Source of the DNA: Chloroflexi bacterium UBA4730
GTDB taxonomy: Bacteria > Chloroflexota > Limnocylindria > P2-11E
Length of the DNA stretch: 16,526 bases
Direction: 5' to 3'
Assembly (NCBI GenBank): GCA_002404155.1
Contig: DHJC01000086.1
Location: forward strand, 6,852 to 23,377
Shown here: positions 5,556 to 13,828 of the stretch, piece after piece
How positions within the stretch are numbered: the stretch's first letter is position 1
How the letters are laid out: each line of letters starts with the position of its first letter
Made by a program: the position numbers and the translations under genes
Notes under the pieces: model-generated
What the model saw: only the letters and a program-made list of their open reading frames with translations
Databases searched by the model: none
Told to the model about the DNA's origin: nothing

Positions 5556-5957
5556 TCAGCCTCGAATGCCCGGATCTAGCGATCGCGTCGCGAGCCACGT
5601 CTCCGCAGCGGCGACGAACTGCTCGGCATCGGCGATCGCGCTCGCCGCGCGCTCAGCGGGCACGTCAGGCGAACCGTAGTCGGCGTCGTTCCGGAGCTCG
5701 AAGAGCGAACGCAGGATGCGACCCACATCGGGCGCAATTTCGCCTGGCCGCACGACGAGCTCGTTGAACGCAGACAGCACAGCCGAGTGCTTCGAGCGGC
5801 CCTGCCCGAGTGCCCGCAGACACGCCTCGGCCGCGTAGAACGCCGCGAAGTACGCGCGGGAGATCGCCTCCGCGGCGAAGCCTCCGTCTGCCAGATGCCG
5901 TGCGGCGGCCAGTCCGCGCCTGCTGCGCGCGAGCCGGTCAAGCTGGCCGGGGCTCAT
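5556..5957 (-). CDS. HEPN-domain protein (UPF0332-like), toxin candidate
   Basis: 133 aa, ATG at 5957 overlapping the MNT stop as ATGA. Four helices carry the HEPN pattern: SRAYFAAFYAAEACLRALG (33-51), KHSAVLSAFNELV, and LFELRNDADYGS (86-96). The last is the UPF0332 form of the HEPN motif: Arg89 and Asn90 are there, but the His of the canonical R-x4-6-H RNase site is not, while Tyr94 stands where type VII antitoxins AMPylate the toxin. The protein pairs with the MNT gene upstream, as in HepT/MntA systems. By family knowledge such HEPN proteins are RNases held in check by the nucleotidyltransferase. Here catalysis is uncertain because of the missing His. Confidence 0.85.
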   Translation of the reverse strand: MSPGQLDRLARSRRGLAAARHLADGGFAAEAISRAYFAAFYAAEACLRALGQGRSKHSAVLSAFNELVVRPGEIAPDVGRILRSLFELRNDADYGSPDVPAERAASAIADAEQFVAAAETWLATRSLDPGIRG

Positions 5958-6748
5958 CCGACCGCGCGACCCTCGACTCGAGCCTGCATCAGCGCCATCG
6001 TCTTCGGTTCGGCAAGATCGCTCACCGACAGCGGGATCGCGCTGATCACAATGCCGCTCTCCAGGGTCTCCCGCCACAGCAGCTCATCCATCCGGTCGTG
6101 TTCGGCCCAGCGGTCGTCCATCGGGTCAAGCACGACGATGAGGTCCATGTCCGAGTCCGGGTCGGCGTCGCCGCGCGCGCGCGAGCCGAACAACACGACC
6201 TGCTTCAGCCGTGCGCCGTAGAGCTCCCGGAGTTCGCGGGCGACCCGTCGCGCAAGCTGCTCGTCGCTCGATCCAGTCGCGAGTTCTGGGTCCGGATGCA
6301 CGGCGATCGCGCGGTCAGCCGCGTCGTCGGCGACAAGGCCCTCGCCGCGCAGCCACTCGATCGCGCGCCGCGCCATCCGGGCGTCGTGGAAGGCGAACCA
6401 CTCCGTTCGCAGCTCCGGGAACCCGTGAAGCGTGTCCTTGAATCGCCGGAACGCGCCGCGGCCGGCGATCGCGAGCGCGAGGAGTTCGCGCGCGCGCCGG
6501 TCGGCGACCCGCTCGGTGAACTCCTCCATGTCCGCGTAACTCTCGCCCGACCCGAGCGGCTCGATGCGCCGGAAGCCCCGCTCGCCCGGACTGTCGTCGG
6601 GATCGTCCGAGAAGAGCCGCGACCACCGCTCGAGCTCGCCGATCCGCGGGTCGATCCACCAGCCGCCGTCGTCGGAGTGGTCCTCGAGGGCCTCGGCGAG
6701 CGTGCTGAGGTCGACGCGATCGAGATCGAGCAGCTTCATCTTCTTCAT
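5954..6748 (-). CDS. UPF0158 domain fused to MNT-type nucleotidyltransferase, antitoxin candidate
   Basis: 264 aa from the ATG at 6748 (a longer reading has low-complexity shadow sequence and overlaps the gene at 6795). Residues 1-138 match UPF0158: WWIDPRIGELE, RIEPLGSGESYADMEEFTE, RARELLALAIAGRGAFRRFKD and WFAFHDARMARRAIEWL in order. Residues 180-240 are a minimal nucleotidyltransferase: VVLFGSRARGD (G188, S189) with SDMDLIVVLD (D200, D202), the GSx10DxD site. The usual third carboxylate is not obvious. By analogy with MntA it would AMPylate the downstream HEPN protein, with which it overlaps by 4 bp. A UPF0158 front half on an MNT antitoxin is unusual to me. It might sense or recruit, but its function is unknown. 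Confidence 0.87.
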   Translation of the reverse strand: MKKMKLLDLDRVDLSTLAEALEDHSDDGGWWIDPRIGELERWSRLFSDDPDDSPGERGFRRIEPLGSGESYADMEEFTERVADRRARELLALAIAGRGAFRRFKDTLHGFPELRTEWFAFHDARMARRAIEWLRGEGLVADDAADRAIAVHPDPELATGSSDEQLARRVARELRELYGARLKQVVLFGSRARGDADPDSDMDLIVVLDPMDDRWAEHDRMDELLWRETLESGIVISAIPLSVSDLAEPKTMALMQARVEGRAVG

Positions 6749-6794
6749 CGTGCGCTCGACTTTGGATGATACGTCCGCGCGGTACGCGGGGCCG

Positions 6795-7067
6795 GTGCCG
6801 AAGGCCGCACCGCGCTGCCTGCGCTGCGCCGAACGCGCGGCGACGAAGGGCTGGCAGTGCGCCGCTTGCGCCGAGTCGTTCGCGGACTGGGCTGCGCGGG
6901 ACTGGGATGGCGCCCTCGCGGTGCTCGACGAGCAAGCCCGCTGGCTCGCGAAGTCAGCCGATCGGCTCGACGGCGCCGGATTCTGGGCCGCAGCGAAGGC
7001 CGTGTGGCACGCGGCCGAAACGGTGGAAGAGCTCGCGCGAGCGATCGAGGAGCACCAATCCGGGTAG
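6795..7067 (+). CDS. Small zinc-ribbon protein, function unknown
   Basis: 90 aa from GTG at 6795; a TTG at 6762 is an alternative. The N-terminus has two knuckles, CLRC (8-11) and CAAC (22-25), in a short zinc ribbon, followed by an acidic, tryptophan-bearing helical part (WAARDWDGALAVLDEQARWL, then WAAAKAVWHAAETVEELAR in outline). No membrane segment or catalytic motif. It diverges from the UPF0158-MNT gene with at most ~47 bp between starts, so the promoters must overlap and the two may be regulated together. Reading frame and composition favour a real gene over a shadow; the function is unknown. Confidence 0.65.
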   Translation: MPKAAPRCLRCAERAATKGWQCAACAESFADWAARDWDGALAVLDEQARWLAKSADRLDGAGFWAAAKAVWHAAETVEELARAIEEHQSG

Positions 7068-7095
7068 TGGACGGCCCCGTCCACGCCGGATAGAT

Positions 7096-10000
7096 CTACC
7101 CCTCGAACTTCTCGATCTGCAGGCGATCGCCGAGCTCGCGCAGGATCCGCAGGCCGGCTTCGATCTCGGCGTCGTCTCCCGTCATCCGCCCGAGCTCGCA
7201 GCGCAGCCGCCCGATCATCGGACGCGCGTGCATCGCCTCGGCGTCGGCGAGCACGCGCCGCAGGAGGTCCGGGTCCCCGCGGGTCACGGCGATCGCACGG
7301 TCGAGCGCGGCATGGAGAGGGCGCTGCCCGCGCGACGCCGACGGCGCACGCGCCTGCTCGAGCGCCTCCAGCGGAAGCGGCCAGTCGCGATCGACCGCAA
7401 GGCTCACGGCCCGTTCGAACAGCTCTGGGATGCGCGTTTCAGTTGTGGCCGCCATGCGGACGAGGGTCGCGAGCGCGTCCGGCTTGAGGCGTACCACGTC
7501 GCGATACACCGGCGCGAGCGCGGAAGCGACGAAGCGCGCCATGATCGCGTCGATCACGGCGGCGAACCGCTCCGCGGCCGCCTCATCGCGGCGAGCGAGC
7601 GCGACGTCGCGCGCGGCCACGAACCCGCGGTTCGCGTAGCCGGCGGCGATCTCCCCCGTTTCGACCCAGAGCTGGCGGGCGCGCTCGCCGCTCGCGAGGG
7701 CCTCGTCCCAGTCCCCGCGAAGGGCGAGCGCATACGTGCGCCAGGCGACCAGATGGAGGGCCCAGGCCGGCACCTGTCCCGGCTGCACGAGGCTCTGCCC
7801 TTCACGCGACGCCCGAACGGCCTCGTCGAGGTCGCCGAGCGACACCGAAGCCCAGGCGATCATGCTGTACGTGTCCATCTTCTCGCCAAGTTCGAGACCG
7901 TCGCCCAGCGAGAGCCGAGACCGGCTGATCTCCCGCACCGCGTTCCAATCGGCCGGTCCCATCATCGCGACCGCGCTAAGCGCATCGAGGGCGGCGCTCT
8001 GCATCGCGATATCGCCCAGCCCGCGGGCCAACTCGAGAGCCTGCGTGGCGTGCCGTTCGGATGCGGCCAGCTCCGCGTCGGTCGCGGTCCGGTCGAGCGA
8101 GATCCAGAACGCATGGAATCCTTCAGCGGAGTGGAAGCGGGCCTTCGCCCGCGGGTCGGTCGCGACCTCGAGCAACGCCGCGCCGCGGCTGCGCAGCACA
8201 TCGAGCTCGGCTTCGGTCGGTCGGTCGGCGACCGCTCCTTGCGAACGCGTCAACGCGCCGAGGATGCCGCCGATCAGGCGCAACGCGCGATCGGGATCAG
8301 CGTCGCTCGTCAGCTCGAGGGCGGCGCGATAGCCGGCGATCGACTGGCCCGCGTCGGCGTACGCATCGCCGAGGCGTTCATAGAGCGCGGCGACCTCGGT
8401 CGGCTCGGCCAGGTCGATGGCCGCACGCAGGTGTCGCGAACCCTCAACGTTCGCAGCACTCGCGAGCGCCGCGTCCGCGGCCCGGACGAGCCAGCGGACC
8501 GCGTTGCGCCGGGTCGCGATGGTATCGGGGTCATCTGCGTTCGCGGCGGTCGCGAGCGTCGCGGCCTCGCGGTAGTGGAGCGCGATGAGCTCGGCTACGG
8601 TCTCCTCCCGCCCCTCCGCGCTTGTCTCGATCCAGTGCGCGGCGGCGGCGTGCAGCCGCGCACGGGTGGCCCGCGGCAGGGTCTGATACGCGACCTCGCG
8701 AATGAGGATGTGGCGGAAGACGTAGCCGTCCGCGCCGCTCGGCCGCAGGAGATCCTTGTCGATGAGCGAGCCACAGATCGCCTCGGCGCGGCCGGCGAGC
8801 TCCGGCGCGATCGCTTCCGCCCCGGCCGGCCGGAACGAGCGGCCGAACACCGCGCCGATCTGGACGAGGCGCCGCTCGTCCTCCGATAAGCCGTCGAGGC
8901 GGGCGAGCACCGTCGCCTGGACCGTGTCGGGGAGCGTGTCGAGGGAGCCACCGCGCTCCATGAACGTACGGACGAGCTCGCCCGCGTAGAAGGGATTCCC
9001 TTCGGCCCGCGCGACGATGCGCTCGACGACCTCGGGCTGCCGCGACTCGAGCAGATGCTCGACGAGCTCCGTGATCGGCCCGTCGGCGAGCGGCTCCAGC
9101 GAGAGCGCGAGGTGGTTCCGCCGCCCGCCGCCCCACGTGGTCCGGCGGTCGAGGAGCTCCGGCCGGGTGAGCGCGATCATGAGCACGGGTGTGGCGCCAC
9201 GCGGCTGCATGACGAACTCAACGAGGTCGAGCAGGCTGTCGCTCGACCAGTGCAGGTCCTCGAACACGATGACGAGCGGCTGCGTCCGGGCGGCGACTTC
9301 GATCGCGGTCCGCCACGCCGCGTACAGCGCGGCGCGGTCCACCACGTCGTGCTCGCCGACCCCGACGGTCGCCGCCAGCAGCGGCCCGACGCGCTCGCGG
9401 TCGGGCGCGTCGTTCGCCTCGAGCCACGTCGCGATCGCGTCACGCACCTCGGCCGGCGCGGCGTCCTCGCTCGCCCCGATGAGCCGGTAGAGCACGGCGC
9501 GGAGTGGCCAGTATGTGAGCCGCTGCCCGTACGGAAGGCACTGCGCGATCGCGACGCGTGCATCGGGGGCGCGGGTCTCGAGGCGATCCAAGAATTCTTC
9601 GAGGAGCCGGGACTTGCCGGTCCCCGCCGGCGCGATGACGCTCACGAGGAACGGACGACGGTCGTCGAGCACCCGGCTCGCGGCGAGCTCGAGCTGCGCG
9701 AGATCGCCGGTCCGGCCGAAGAGCGGCATGCGGACCCGGGGGCGGGTCGGCGCGCGCCCGGTCAGCGGGAGCGCGCGGAGCGGCGCGCGCTTGCCCTTCG
9801 CGACAAGCTCGACCGCCGGACCGAACGCGAAGTCGCCGGCGGCGGCGCTCGCCGTCCGCGCGCCACACATGATCGCCCACGGCTCGGCGAGCTGTTGCAA
9901 TCGCGCCGCGGTGTTCACCGCGTCACCGGTGATGAGGAAGTCGCCGGAGCTCGCATCGCGCGTCGCGACGACCTCCCCGGTGTTCAGGCCGATGCGGATC

Positions 10001-10296
10001 GGCAGCCGCTCCCCGAGCTTCATCTCCGCGCGCACGCGGTCACGAAGCTGCTCCGCCGCCGCGATGGCGCGGACGGCATCGTCGCCGTGCGCCTGGGGCA
10101 AGCCGAAGACCGCCATGACCGCATCGCCGATGAACTTCTCGAGCGTGCCGCCGTGCTCGGCGACGACCTCTTTCGCGATGGCGTAGTAGCGGCCGAGGAG
10201 CGCCCGGAGATCCTCGGGGTCGAGCTCCTCCCCGAGCGCGGTCGAGCCCGCGACGTCGGAGAACAGGATCGTGACCAGCCGGCGCTCTTCAGCCAT
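7096..10296 (-). CDS. Class III adenylate/guanylate cyclase fused to AAA ATPase and TPR-like region
   Basis: 1066 aa from ATG at 10296. Residues 1-180 are a class III cyclase domain. The metal ligands are D14 (FSDVAGST) and D58 (FIGDAVMAVFG), the purine-contact Lys is K54 (LEKFIGD), and GDAVNTAAR supplies N128 and R132, so the site looks catalytically complete. PLFGRTGDLAQL (191-202) opens an AAA/STAND ATPase with P-loop APAGTGKS (222-229) and Walker B VIVFEDLHW (342-350). The last ~450 residues are Ala-rich helices in TPR-like repeats. There is no LuxR or other DNA-binding end, so the output is presumably cyclic nucleotide or protein contact. This architecture is common in Chloroflexota and Actinobacteriota; the signal is unknown. 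It is divergent from the Asp-box gene at 10389. Confidence 0.93.
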   Translation of the reverse strand: MAEERRLVTILFSDVAGSTALGEELDPEDLRALLGRYYAIAKEVVAEHGGTLEKFIGDAVMAVFGLPQAHGDDAVRAIAAAEQLRDRVRAEMKLGERLPIRIGLNTGEVVATRDASSGDFLITGDAVNTAARLQQLAEPWAIMCGARTASAAAGDFAFGPAVELVAKGKRAPLRALPLTGRAPTRPRVRMPLFGRTGDLAQLELAASRVLDDRRPFLVSVIAPAGTGKSRLLEEFLDRLETRAPDARVAIAQCLPYGQRLTYWPLRAVLYRLIGASEDAAPAEVRDAIATWLEANDAPDRERVGPLLAATVGVGEHDVVDRAALYAAWRTAIEVAARTQPLVIVFEDLHWSSDSLLDLVEFVMQPRGATPVLMIALTRPELLDRRTTWGGGRRNHLALSLEPLADGPITELVEHLLESRQPEVVERIVARAEGNPFYAGELVRTFMERGGSLDTLPDTVQATVLARLDGLSEDERRLVQIGAVFGRSFRPAGAEAIAPELAGRAEAICGSLIDKDLLRPSGADGYVFRHILIREVAYQTLPRATRARLHAAAAHWIETSAEGREETVAELIALHYREAATLATAANADDPDTIATRRNAVRWLVRAADAALASAANVEGSRHLRAAIDLAEPTEVAALYERLGDAYADAGQSIAGYRAALELTSDADPDRALRLIGGILGALTRSQGAVADRPTEAELDVLRSRGAALLEVATDPRAKARFHSAEGFHAFWISLDRTATDAELAASERHATQALELARGLGDIAMQSAALDALSAVAMMGPADWNAVREISRSRLSLGDGLELGEKMDTYSMIAWASVSLGDLDEAVRASREGQSLVQPGQVPAWALHLVAWRTYALALRGDWDEALASGERARQLWVETGEIAAGYANRGFVAARDVALARRDEAAAERFAAVIDAIMARFVASALAPVYRDVVRLKPDALATLVRMAATTETRIPELFERAVSLAVDRDWPLPLEALEQARAPSASRGQRPLHAALDRAIAVTRGDPDLLRRVLADAEAMHARPMIGRLRCELGRMTGDDAEIEAGLRILRELGDRLQIEKFEG

Positions 10297-10388
10297 GCGG
10301 ACGGATTGTGCGGGAAGAGACCGATAGCGGTATCACTAGGATTCGGGTGCGGCCGCCCGGTCGTGGGGAGAACAATCGGAGGGTCATC
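10297..10388. promoter_or_regulatory. Divergent promoter region between the cyclase/ATPase and Asp-box genes
   Basis: 92 bp serve both starts. It is locally AT-richer than its surroundings (GATAGCGGTATCACTAGGAT around 10323-10342) and contains GATA-gcgg-TATC, a short inverted repeat that could be an operator. A Shine-Dalgarno GGAGGG lies 5 bases before the GTG at 10389. No confident -35/-10 pair can be chosen by eye. Confidence 0.45.
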
Positions 10389-12080
10389 GTGCGCAGATCA
10401 CCGTTCGCGTTGCTCATTGCCATCGTCATCGTCGTCGCGGCCGCGGGACAAGCCATCGCGACCGGCTTCGCTGACAGCCAAGCGAACCAGCCGCAGGTCG
10501 CGGGTGACTTGGGCTCGAATGCGTCGGCGCTTTTCCCGACGAACAAGCAGAACGAGCCGACCGTCGCGATCGCGCCGGCGCCGTATGACACGAACGCGAT
10601 CGCCGGCTCGAACGACGAGCAGAAGCAACCCGCCTGCGGTCCAGGCACCCAGCGCGGTGCGACCGCGCTAGCGAATGACTGCTCGTTCTTCCCGGGCGTC
10701 GGGACGAGCGGCGTCTACACCTCGAATGACACCGGCGCAACGTGGACGAACCTCGGGCTGCTGCCCGGGTACAACGACACCGGAGACTCCGTGGCCACGT
10801 CGGCGGGACCGCTCGCGACCTCTGCGGCCCCGGGCACGCTCGTCTCCGACGGCGACCCGGTCGTCGTCTTCGGCCCAAAGCTTGTGGGCAGCACCTTCAC
10901 GTTCGCGAATGGCGCGCGCGCGTATTACGCGAACCTCTCCTCGTTCACGAGCAGTGCCCGGAAGGGCCAGCAGGCCCCCGAGCTCATTGGCGTGTCGATC
11001 TCCGATAACTACGGAGCGAGTTGGTACGACCCGATCCTCGCGGTCGCGAAGAACGGCTTCATCTTCAACGACAAAGAGGACATCTGGGCCGACCGAAACC
11101 CCAATTCGCCGTTCTTCGGCCGGGTGTACCTCACCTGGACCCAGTTCCGCGACGTCCCGGGGTTCGCCGAGCCGGTCATGTTCTCGTTCTCGGCCGACGG
11201 CGGTCTCACCTGGTCGCGGCCGAACCAGCTCTCCATCGCGCAGAACATCGCGTTCGGCGGACGGCAGGGCAGCGTCGTGCGGTCGGGCCCGGACGGCACG
11301 GTGTACGCGATCTGGGAAGACAGCGACCTGAAGGGCGCGAAGCAGGTCGTGCAGGTGTCGCATGACGGCGGCCTGACGTGGTCGAAGTCGATCACCATCG
11401 GGCGGGTGAAGGACCTCGCCGCAGCGATCCCGGGCTCGAACTTCCGAACCGATAGCTTCGCCAGCGCGGCGGTGGACCAACGGGTCGGCAGCGGGTGTAC
11501 CGCTGTGGACAGCTTCTGCGGCAGGATCTACGTGAGCTGGTCCGACGCCGCCAGCGGCGCCGGCCGCATCGTCGTCACATCCTCGAGCGACCACGGGCGG
11601 ACCTGGTCCACCCCGGTCGCCCGCTCTACGTCCGGCGAGGGCTACGCATTCTTCCAGGGCCTCGACGTCGCGCCGAACGGCCGCGTCGACATCGGCTACC
11701 AAGCCCTCGTCGCGACGGACCCCTCGACCTACGGGACCGGCAATGCGTTGATCGACAGCTACTACGTCTCGTCGACCGACGGCGGCACGACCTGGTCGGC
11801 GCCCCTCAAGGTGTCGAGCGCGTCATCCGACCCGGCGGCCTCGGCACAGAACAACCTCGCGCTCCAGTTCTGGGGCGACTACAACACCCTCGCCTCGACG
11901 AACGGCACCGCGCTCTTCATCTACACCGACAGCCGGACCGGCGTGGGCTGCCCGGCCGTCGACGCATACCAAATGGGTCTCGACGGCACCGGCCCGGCGG
12001 TCGCAAGGCCCGCGCCGGAGAACGTCTGCGACCCGCAGTTCGGCAACAGCGACGTGTACGTGAGCAAGATCACGCCGTAG
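10389..12080 (+). CDS. Secreted Asp-box (BNR/sialidase-like) beta-propeller protein
   Basis: 563 aa from GTG at 10389, chosen for the GGAGGG just upstream and because the signal peptide then starts correctly (MRRSPF, hydrophobic core 7-19, AxA-like end near 22-24). Six Asp-boxes of the form SxDxGxTW occur at about 112-119, 205-212, 268-275, 324-331, 399-406 and 462-469, the blade-turn motif of six-bladed sialidase-fold propellers. Cysteine pairs fit an extracytoplasmic location. I cannot see the arginine triad and Asp/Glu/Tyr set that would prove a sialidase, so the substrate stays open: glycan hydrolase, binding protein or surface scaffold. A strong terminator follows. It may be under the control of the divergent cyclase/ATPase. 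Confidence 0.85.
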   Translation: MRRSPFALLIAIVIVVAAAGQAIATGFADSQANQPQVAGDLGSNASALFPTNKQNEPTVAIAPAPYDTNAIAGSNDEQKQPACGPGTQRGATALANDCSFFPGVGTSGVYTSNDTGATWTNLGLLPGYNDTGDSVATSAGPLATSAAPGTLVSDGDPVVVFGPKLVGSTFTFANGARAYYANLSSFTSSARKGQQAPELIGVSISDNYGASWYDPILAVAKNGFIFNDKEDIWADRNPNSPFFGRVYLTWTQFRDVPGFAEPVMFSFSADGGLTWSRPNQLSIAQNIAFGGRQGSVVRSGPDGTVYAIWEDSDLKGAKQVVQVSHDGGLTWSKSITIGRVKDLAAAIPGSNFRTDSFASAAVDQRVGSGCTAVDSFCGRIYVSWSDAASGAGRIVVTSSSDHGRTWSTPVARSTSGEGYAFFQGLDVAPNGRVDIGYQALVATDPSTYGTGNALIDSYYVSSTDGGTTWSAPLKVSSASSDPAASAQNNLALQFWGDYNTLASTNGTALFIYTDSRTGVGCPAVDAYQMGLDGTGPAVARPAPENVCDPQFGNSDVYVSKITP

Positions 12081-12107
12081 CGACACGCGCCGATCTCGTT
12101 CCACTGG

Positions 12108-12133
12108 AAGGGCCGCCCCCACGGGCGGCCCTT
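12108..12133 (+). terminator. Strong hairpin terminator after the Asp-box gene
   Basis: AAGGGCCGCCC pairs perfectly with GGGCGGCCCTT around a CCAC loop, 27 bases after the stop. The downstream run is CGCGTTT rather than a pure T-tract. Confidence 0.8.
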
Positions 12134-12393
12134 CGCGTTTGCGATGCCGATCCTCGGCCGACTCGGCGGAACTAGCTGACGAGCGCGTCTTTCGGCAGCC
12201 AGCCGTTGCCAGTGGGCGTTTCAACGACGCCGGCGACCGCGCCGAGGACGATGAGGACCGCGAACAGCCGCAGGGCCCCGCCCGACCAACACGCTCTCCG
12301 GGGCGATGCTCCGCGTCAGACTGCTGCGACGCCATTACGCCGCAGTCCACTGGAAGGACATCCACCCGTCAAGGCGGACCACGACGATGGGCG
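12134..12393. other. Gap between Asp-box gene and FAD oxidoreductase, with one possible gene remnant
   Basis: The 313 bases from 12081 to 12393 hold the terminator above and one minus-strand frame, 12172-12315, open between stops but without ATG, GTG or TTG in frame. It ends ALRLFAVLIVLGAVAGVVE then TPTGNGWLPKDALVS, which looks like a transmembrane helix with a short tail. It could be the 3' relic of a membrane protein. Nothing else is recognisable. Confidence 0.35.
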
Positions 12394-13812
12394 TCAGCTG
12401 AAGCTCCGCCGGAGCGCCGACTGCGCGGCGTTGTAGCCGGAAAGGCCGTGGACGCCCGCACCGGGCGGCGTCGCCGCGGAGCAGAGGTAGATCTCGCGCG
12501 CCGGGGTCGCGTACGGATCGGTCGACCAGGTCGGCCGCGCGATGAACTGCAGCCCGCCGTGCCAGCCCGCGGAGATGTCGCCGCCGATGTAGTTCGCGTT
12601 GTGTGACTCGACGTCGCGCGTGGTCATCACGCTCCGCTTCAGCACGAGGTCGCCGAATCCGGGCGCGAACCGCTCGATCTGCGCCTCGATGCGCGCGGTC
12701 ATGTTCTCGGTCGAACCGTTCGGCACGTGGCAGTACGTCCAGAGCGTGTGCATGCCGAGCGGCGCGCGGGTCGGGTCGAACACGCTCTGCTGCGCGACGA
12801 GCACGAATGGCCGCTTCGGATGCTCGCCCCGCGCGACCTGCTTCTCGCCTGCCGCGATCTCCTCGAGCGTCCCACCGAGGTGGACCGTCCCGGCGCGCCG
12901 GCACTCGGCGGCGCGCCACGGCACCGGCCCGGCGAGCGCGTAATCGACCTTGAACACGCCGGGCCCGTACTTGTACCCGCGCAGGACGCGCCGGTACGTC
13001 GTGTTCAGCTTGTCGCCGGCGATGCGCTCGAGCGCGCGGGGGCTCGTGTCGAAGAGATACGCCCGGGCCTTGCCGAGCTGGGCCCACACGTCGATGCGGT
13101 CGTCCGTCGTGATCTCGCCGCCGAGCGCGCGCAGGTACGACGTGAGCGCGTCGGCGATCTTCTGCGATCCGCCGCGCGGCATCGGCCAGCCGACCGCATG
13201 CCCGGAGATCCCGAGCATGAGCGCGAACGCCGTGGTGAACGGCGCGTCGAGCGGGAGGAACGAGTGCGCGGCGAGACCCGCGAGCAACGCCCGGGCCCGC
13301 GTGGTCGAGAAGAGCCGCGCGGTCATGGTCGCGGGGAACATCGCGGGCACGCCAAAGCGCGCGAGGAGGAACGGATGGCGGGGGAGGTGGAGCATCGGGC
13401 GCGTCACCTCGGGGAGCAGCTCGTCCCACCGCGCCACGAGTGGCCCGAAGAGCCGCGTGTACGCGCCGCCATCGTCACCGAGGCCGCGCGCGGTCTCGTC
13501 GACGGACCGGTGCAGGATCGCGGCGGTGCCGTCGTCCAGCGGGTGCGCGAGCGGCACATCCGGGTGGATCCACTCGAGGCCGTGCTCCTTTAATGGCAAC
13601 GTGCGGAAGTACGGCGAGCCCGCGGCGAGCGGATGGATCGCCGAGCACAGGTCGTTGGTGAAGCCCGGAAGCGTGAGCTCGGCGCTCCGGGTCCCGCCGC
13701 CGATGGTCGGCTCGGCCTCGTGGACGCGCACCGTCAGACCCGCGCGGGCGAGCTCGATCGCGGCGGCGAGCCCGTTCGGCCCGCTGCCCACGATCTCCGC
13801 GTCGACGCTCAC
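12394..13812 (-). CDS. FAD-dependent oxidoreductase, phytoene desaturase/PYROXD2-like
   Basis: 472 aa from GTG at 13812. The N-terminal dinucleotide motif VGSGPNGLAAAIELARAG (8-25) binds FAD; an EAEP stretch with GGGTRSAEL follows, as in the NAD(P)-binding-like amine-oxidase/CrtI superfamily. The C-terminal GVHGLSGYNAAQSAL is the matching flavin-contact motif of CrtI and PYROXD2 relatives. Length is normal. These enzymes oxidise or desaturate polyene and amine substrates; no carotenoid genes (crtB, crtE) are near, so carotenoid synthesis is not supported and the substrate is unknown. The gene starts 16 bases after the hypothetical gene at 13829 and may be the last of the partner-switching operon. 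Confidence 0.9.
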   Translation of the reverse strand: MSVDAEIVGSGPNGLAAAIELARAGLTVRVHEAEPTIGGGTRSAELTLPGFTNDLCSAIHPLAAGSPYFRTLPLKEHGLEWIHPDVPLAHPLDDGTAAILHRSVDETARGLGDDGGAYTRLFGPLVARWDELLPEVTRPMLHLPRHPFLLARFGVPAMFPATMTARLFSTTRARALLAGLAAHSFLPLDAPFTTAFALMLGISGHAVGWPMPRGGSQKIADALTSYLRALGGEITTDDRIDVWAQLGKARAYLFDTSPRALERIAGDKLNTTYRRVLRGYKYGPGVFKVDYALAGPVPWRAAECRRAGTVHLGGTLEEIAAGEKQVARGEHPKRPFVLVAQQSVFDPTRAPLGMHTLWTYCHVPNGSTENMTARIEAQIERFAPGFGDLVLKRSVMTTRDVESHNANYIGGDISAGWHGGLQFIARPTWSTDPYATPAREIYLCSAATPPGAGVHGLSGYNAAQSALRRSFS

Positions 13813-13828
13813 CCCGCGAGGCTAGCGG

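Noticed and set aside
6766..8889. 707-codon open frame on the plus strand
   Set aside because: It is antisense to the cyclase/ATPase gene, Arg- and Pro-rich, and shows no domain; a long shadow frame is expected at this GC content.
9055..10671. 538-codon open frame on the plus strand
   Set aside because: Antisense to the cyclase and ATPase domains and running into the secretion signal of the Asp-box gene in another frame; no family features.
10389..12080. Calling the Asp-box protein a sialidase
   Set aside because: Asp-boxes occur in many propellers and the sialidase catalytic set could not be identified.
12727..13593. 288-codon open frame on the plus strand inside the oxidoreductase region
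   Set aside because: Antisense to a well-supported FAD enzyme; charged low-complexity shadow translation.
12394..13812. Carotenoid pathway locus
   Set aside because: Only a CrtI-like FAD enzyme is present; no phytoene synthase or prenyl transferase gene is nearby.
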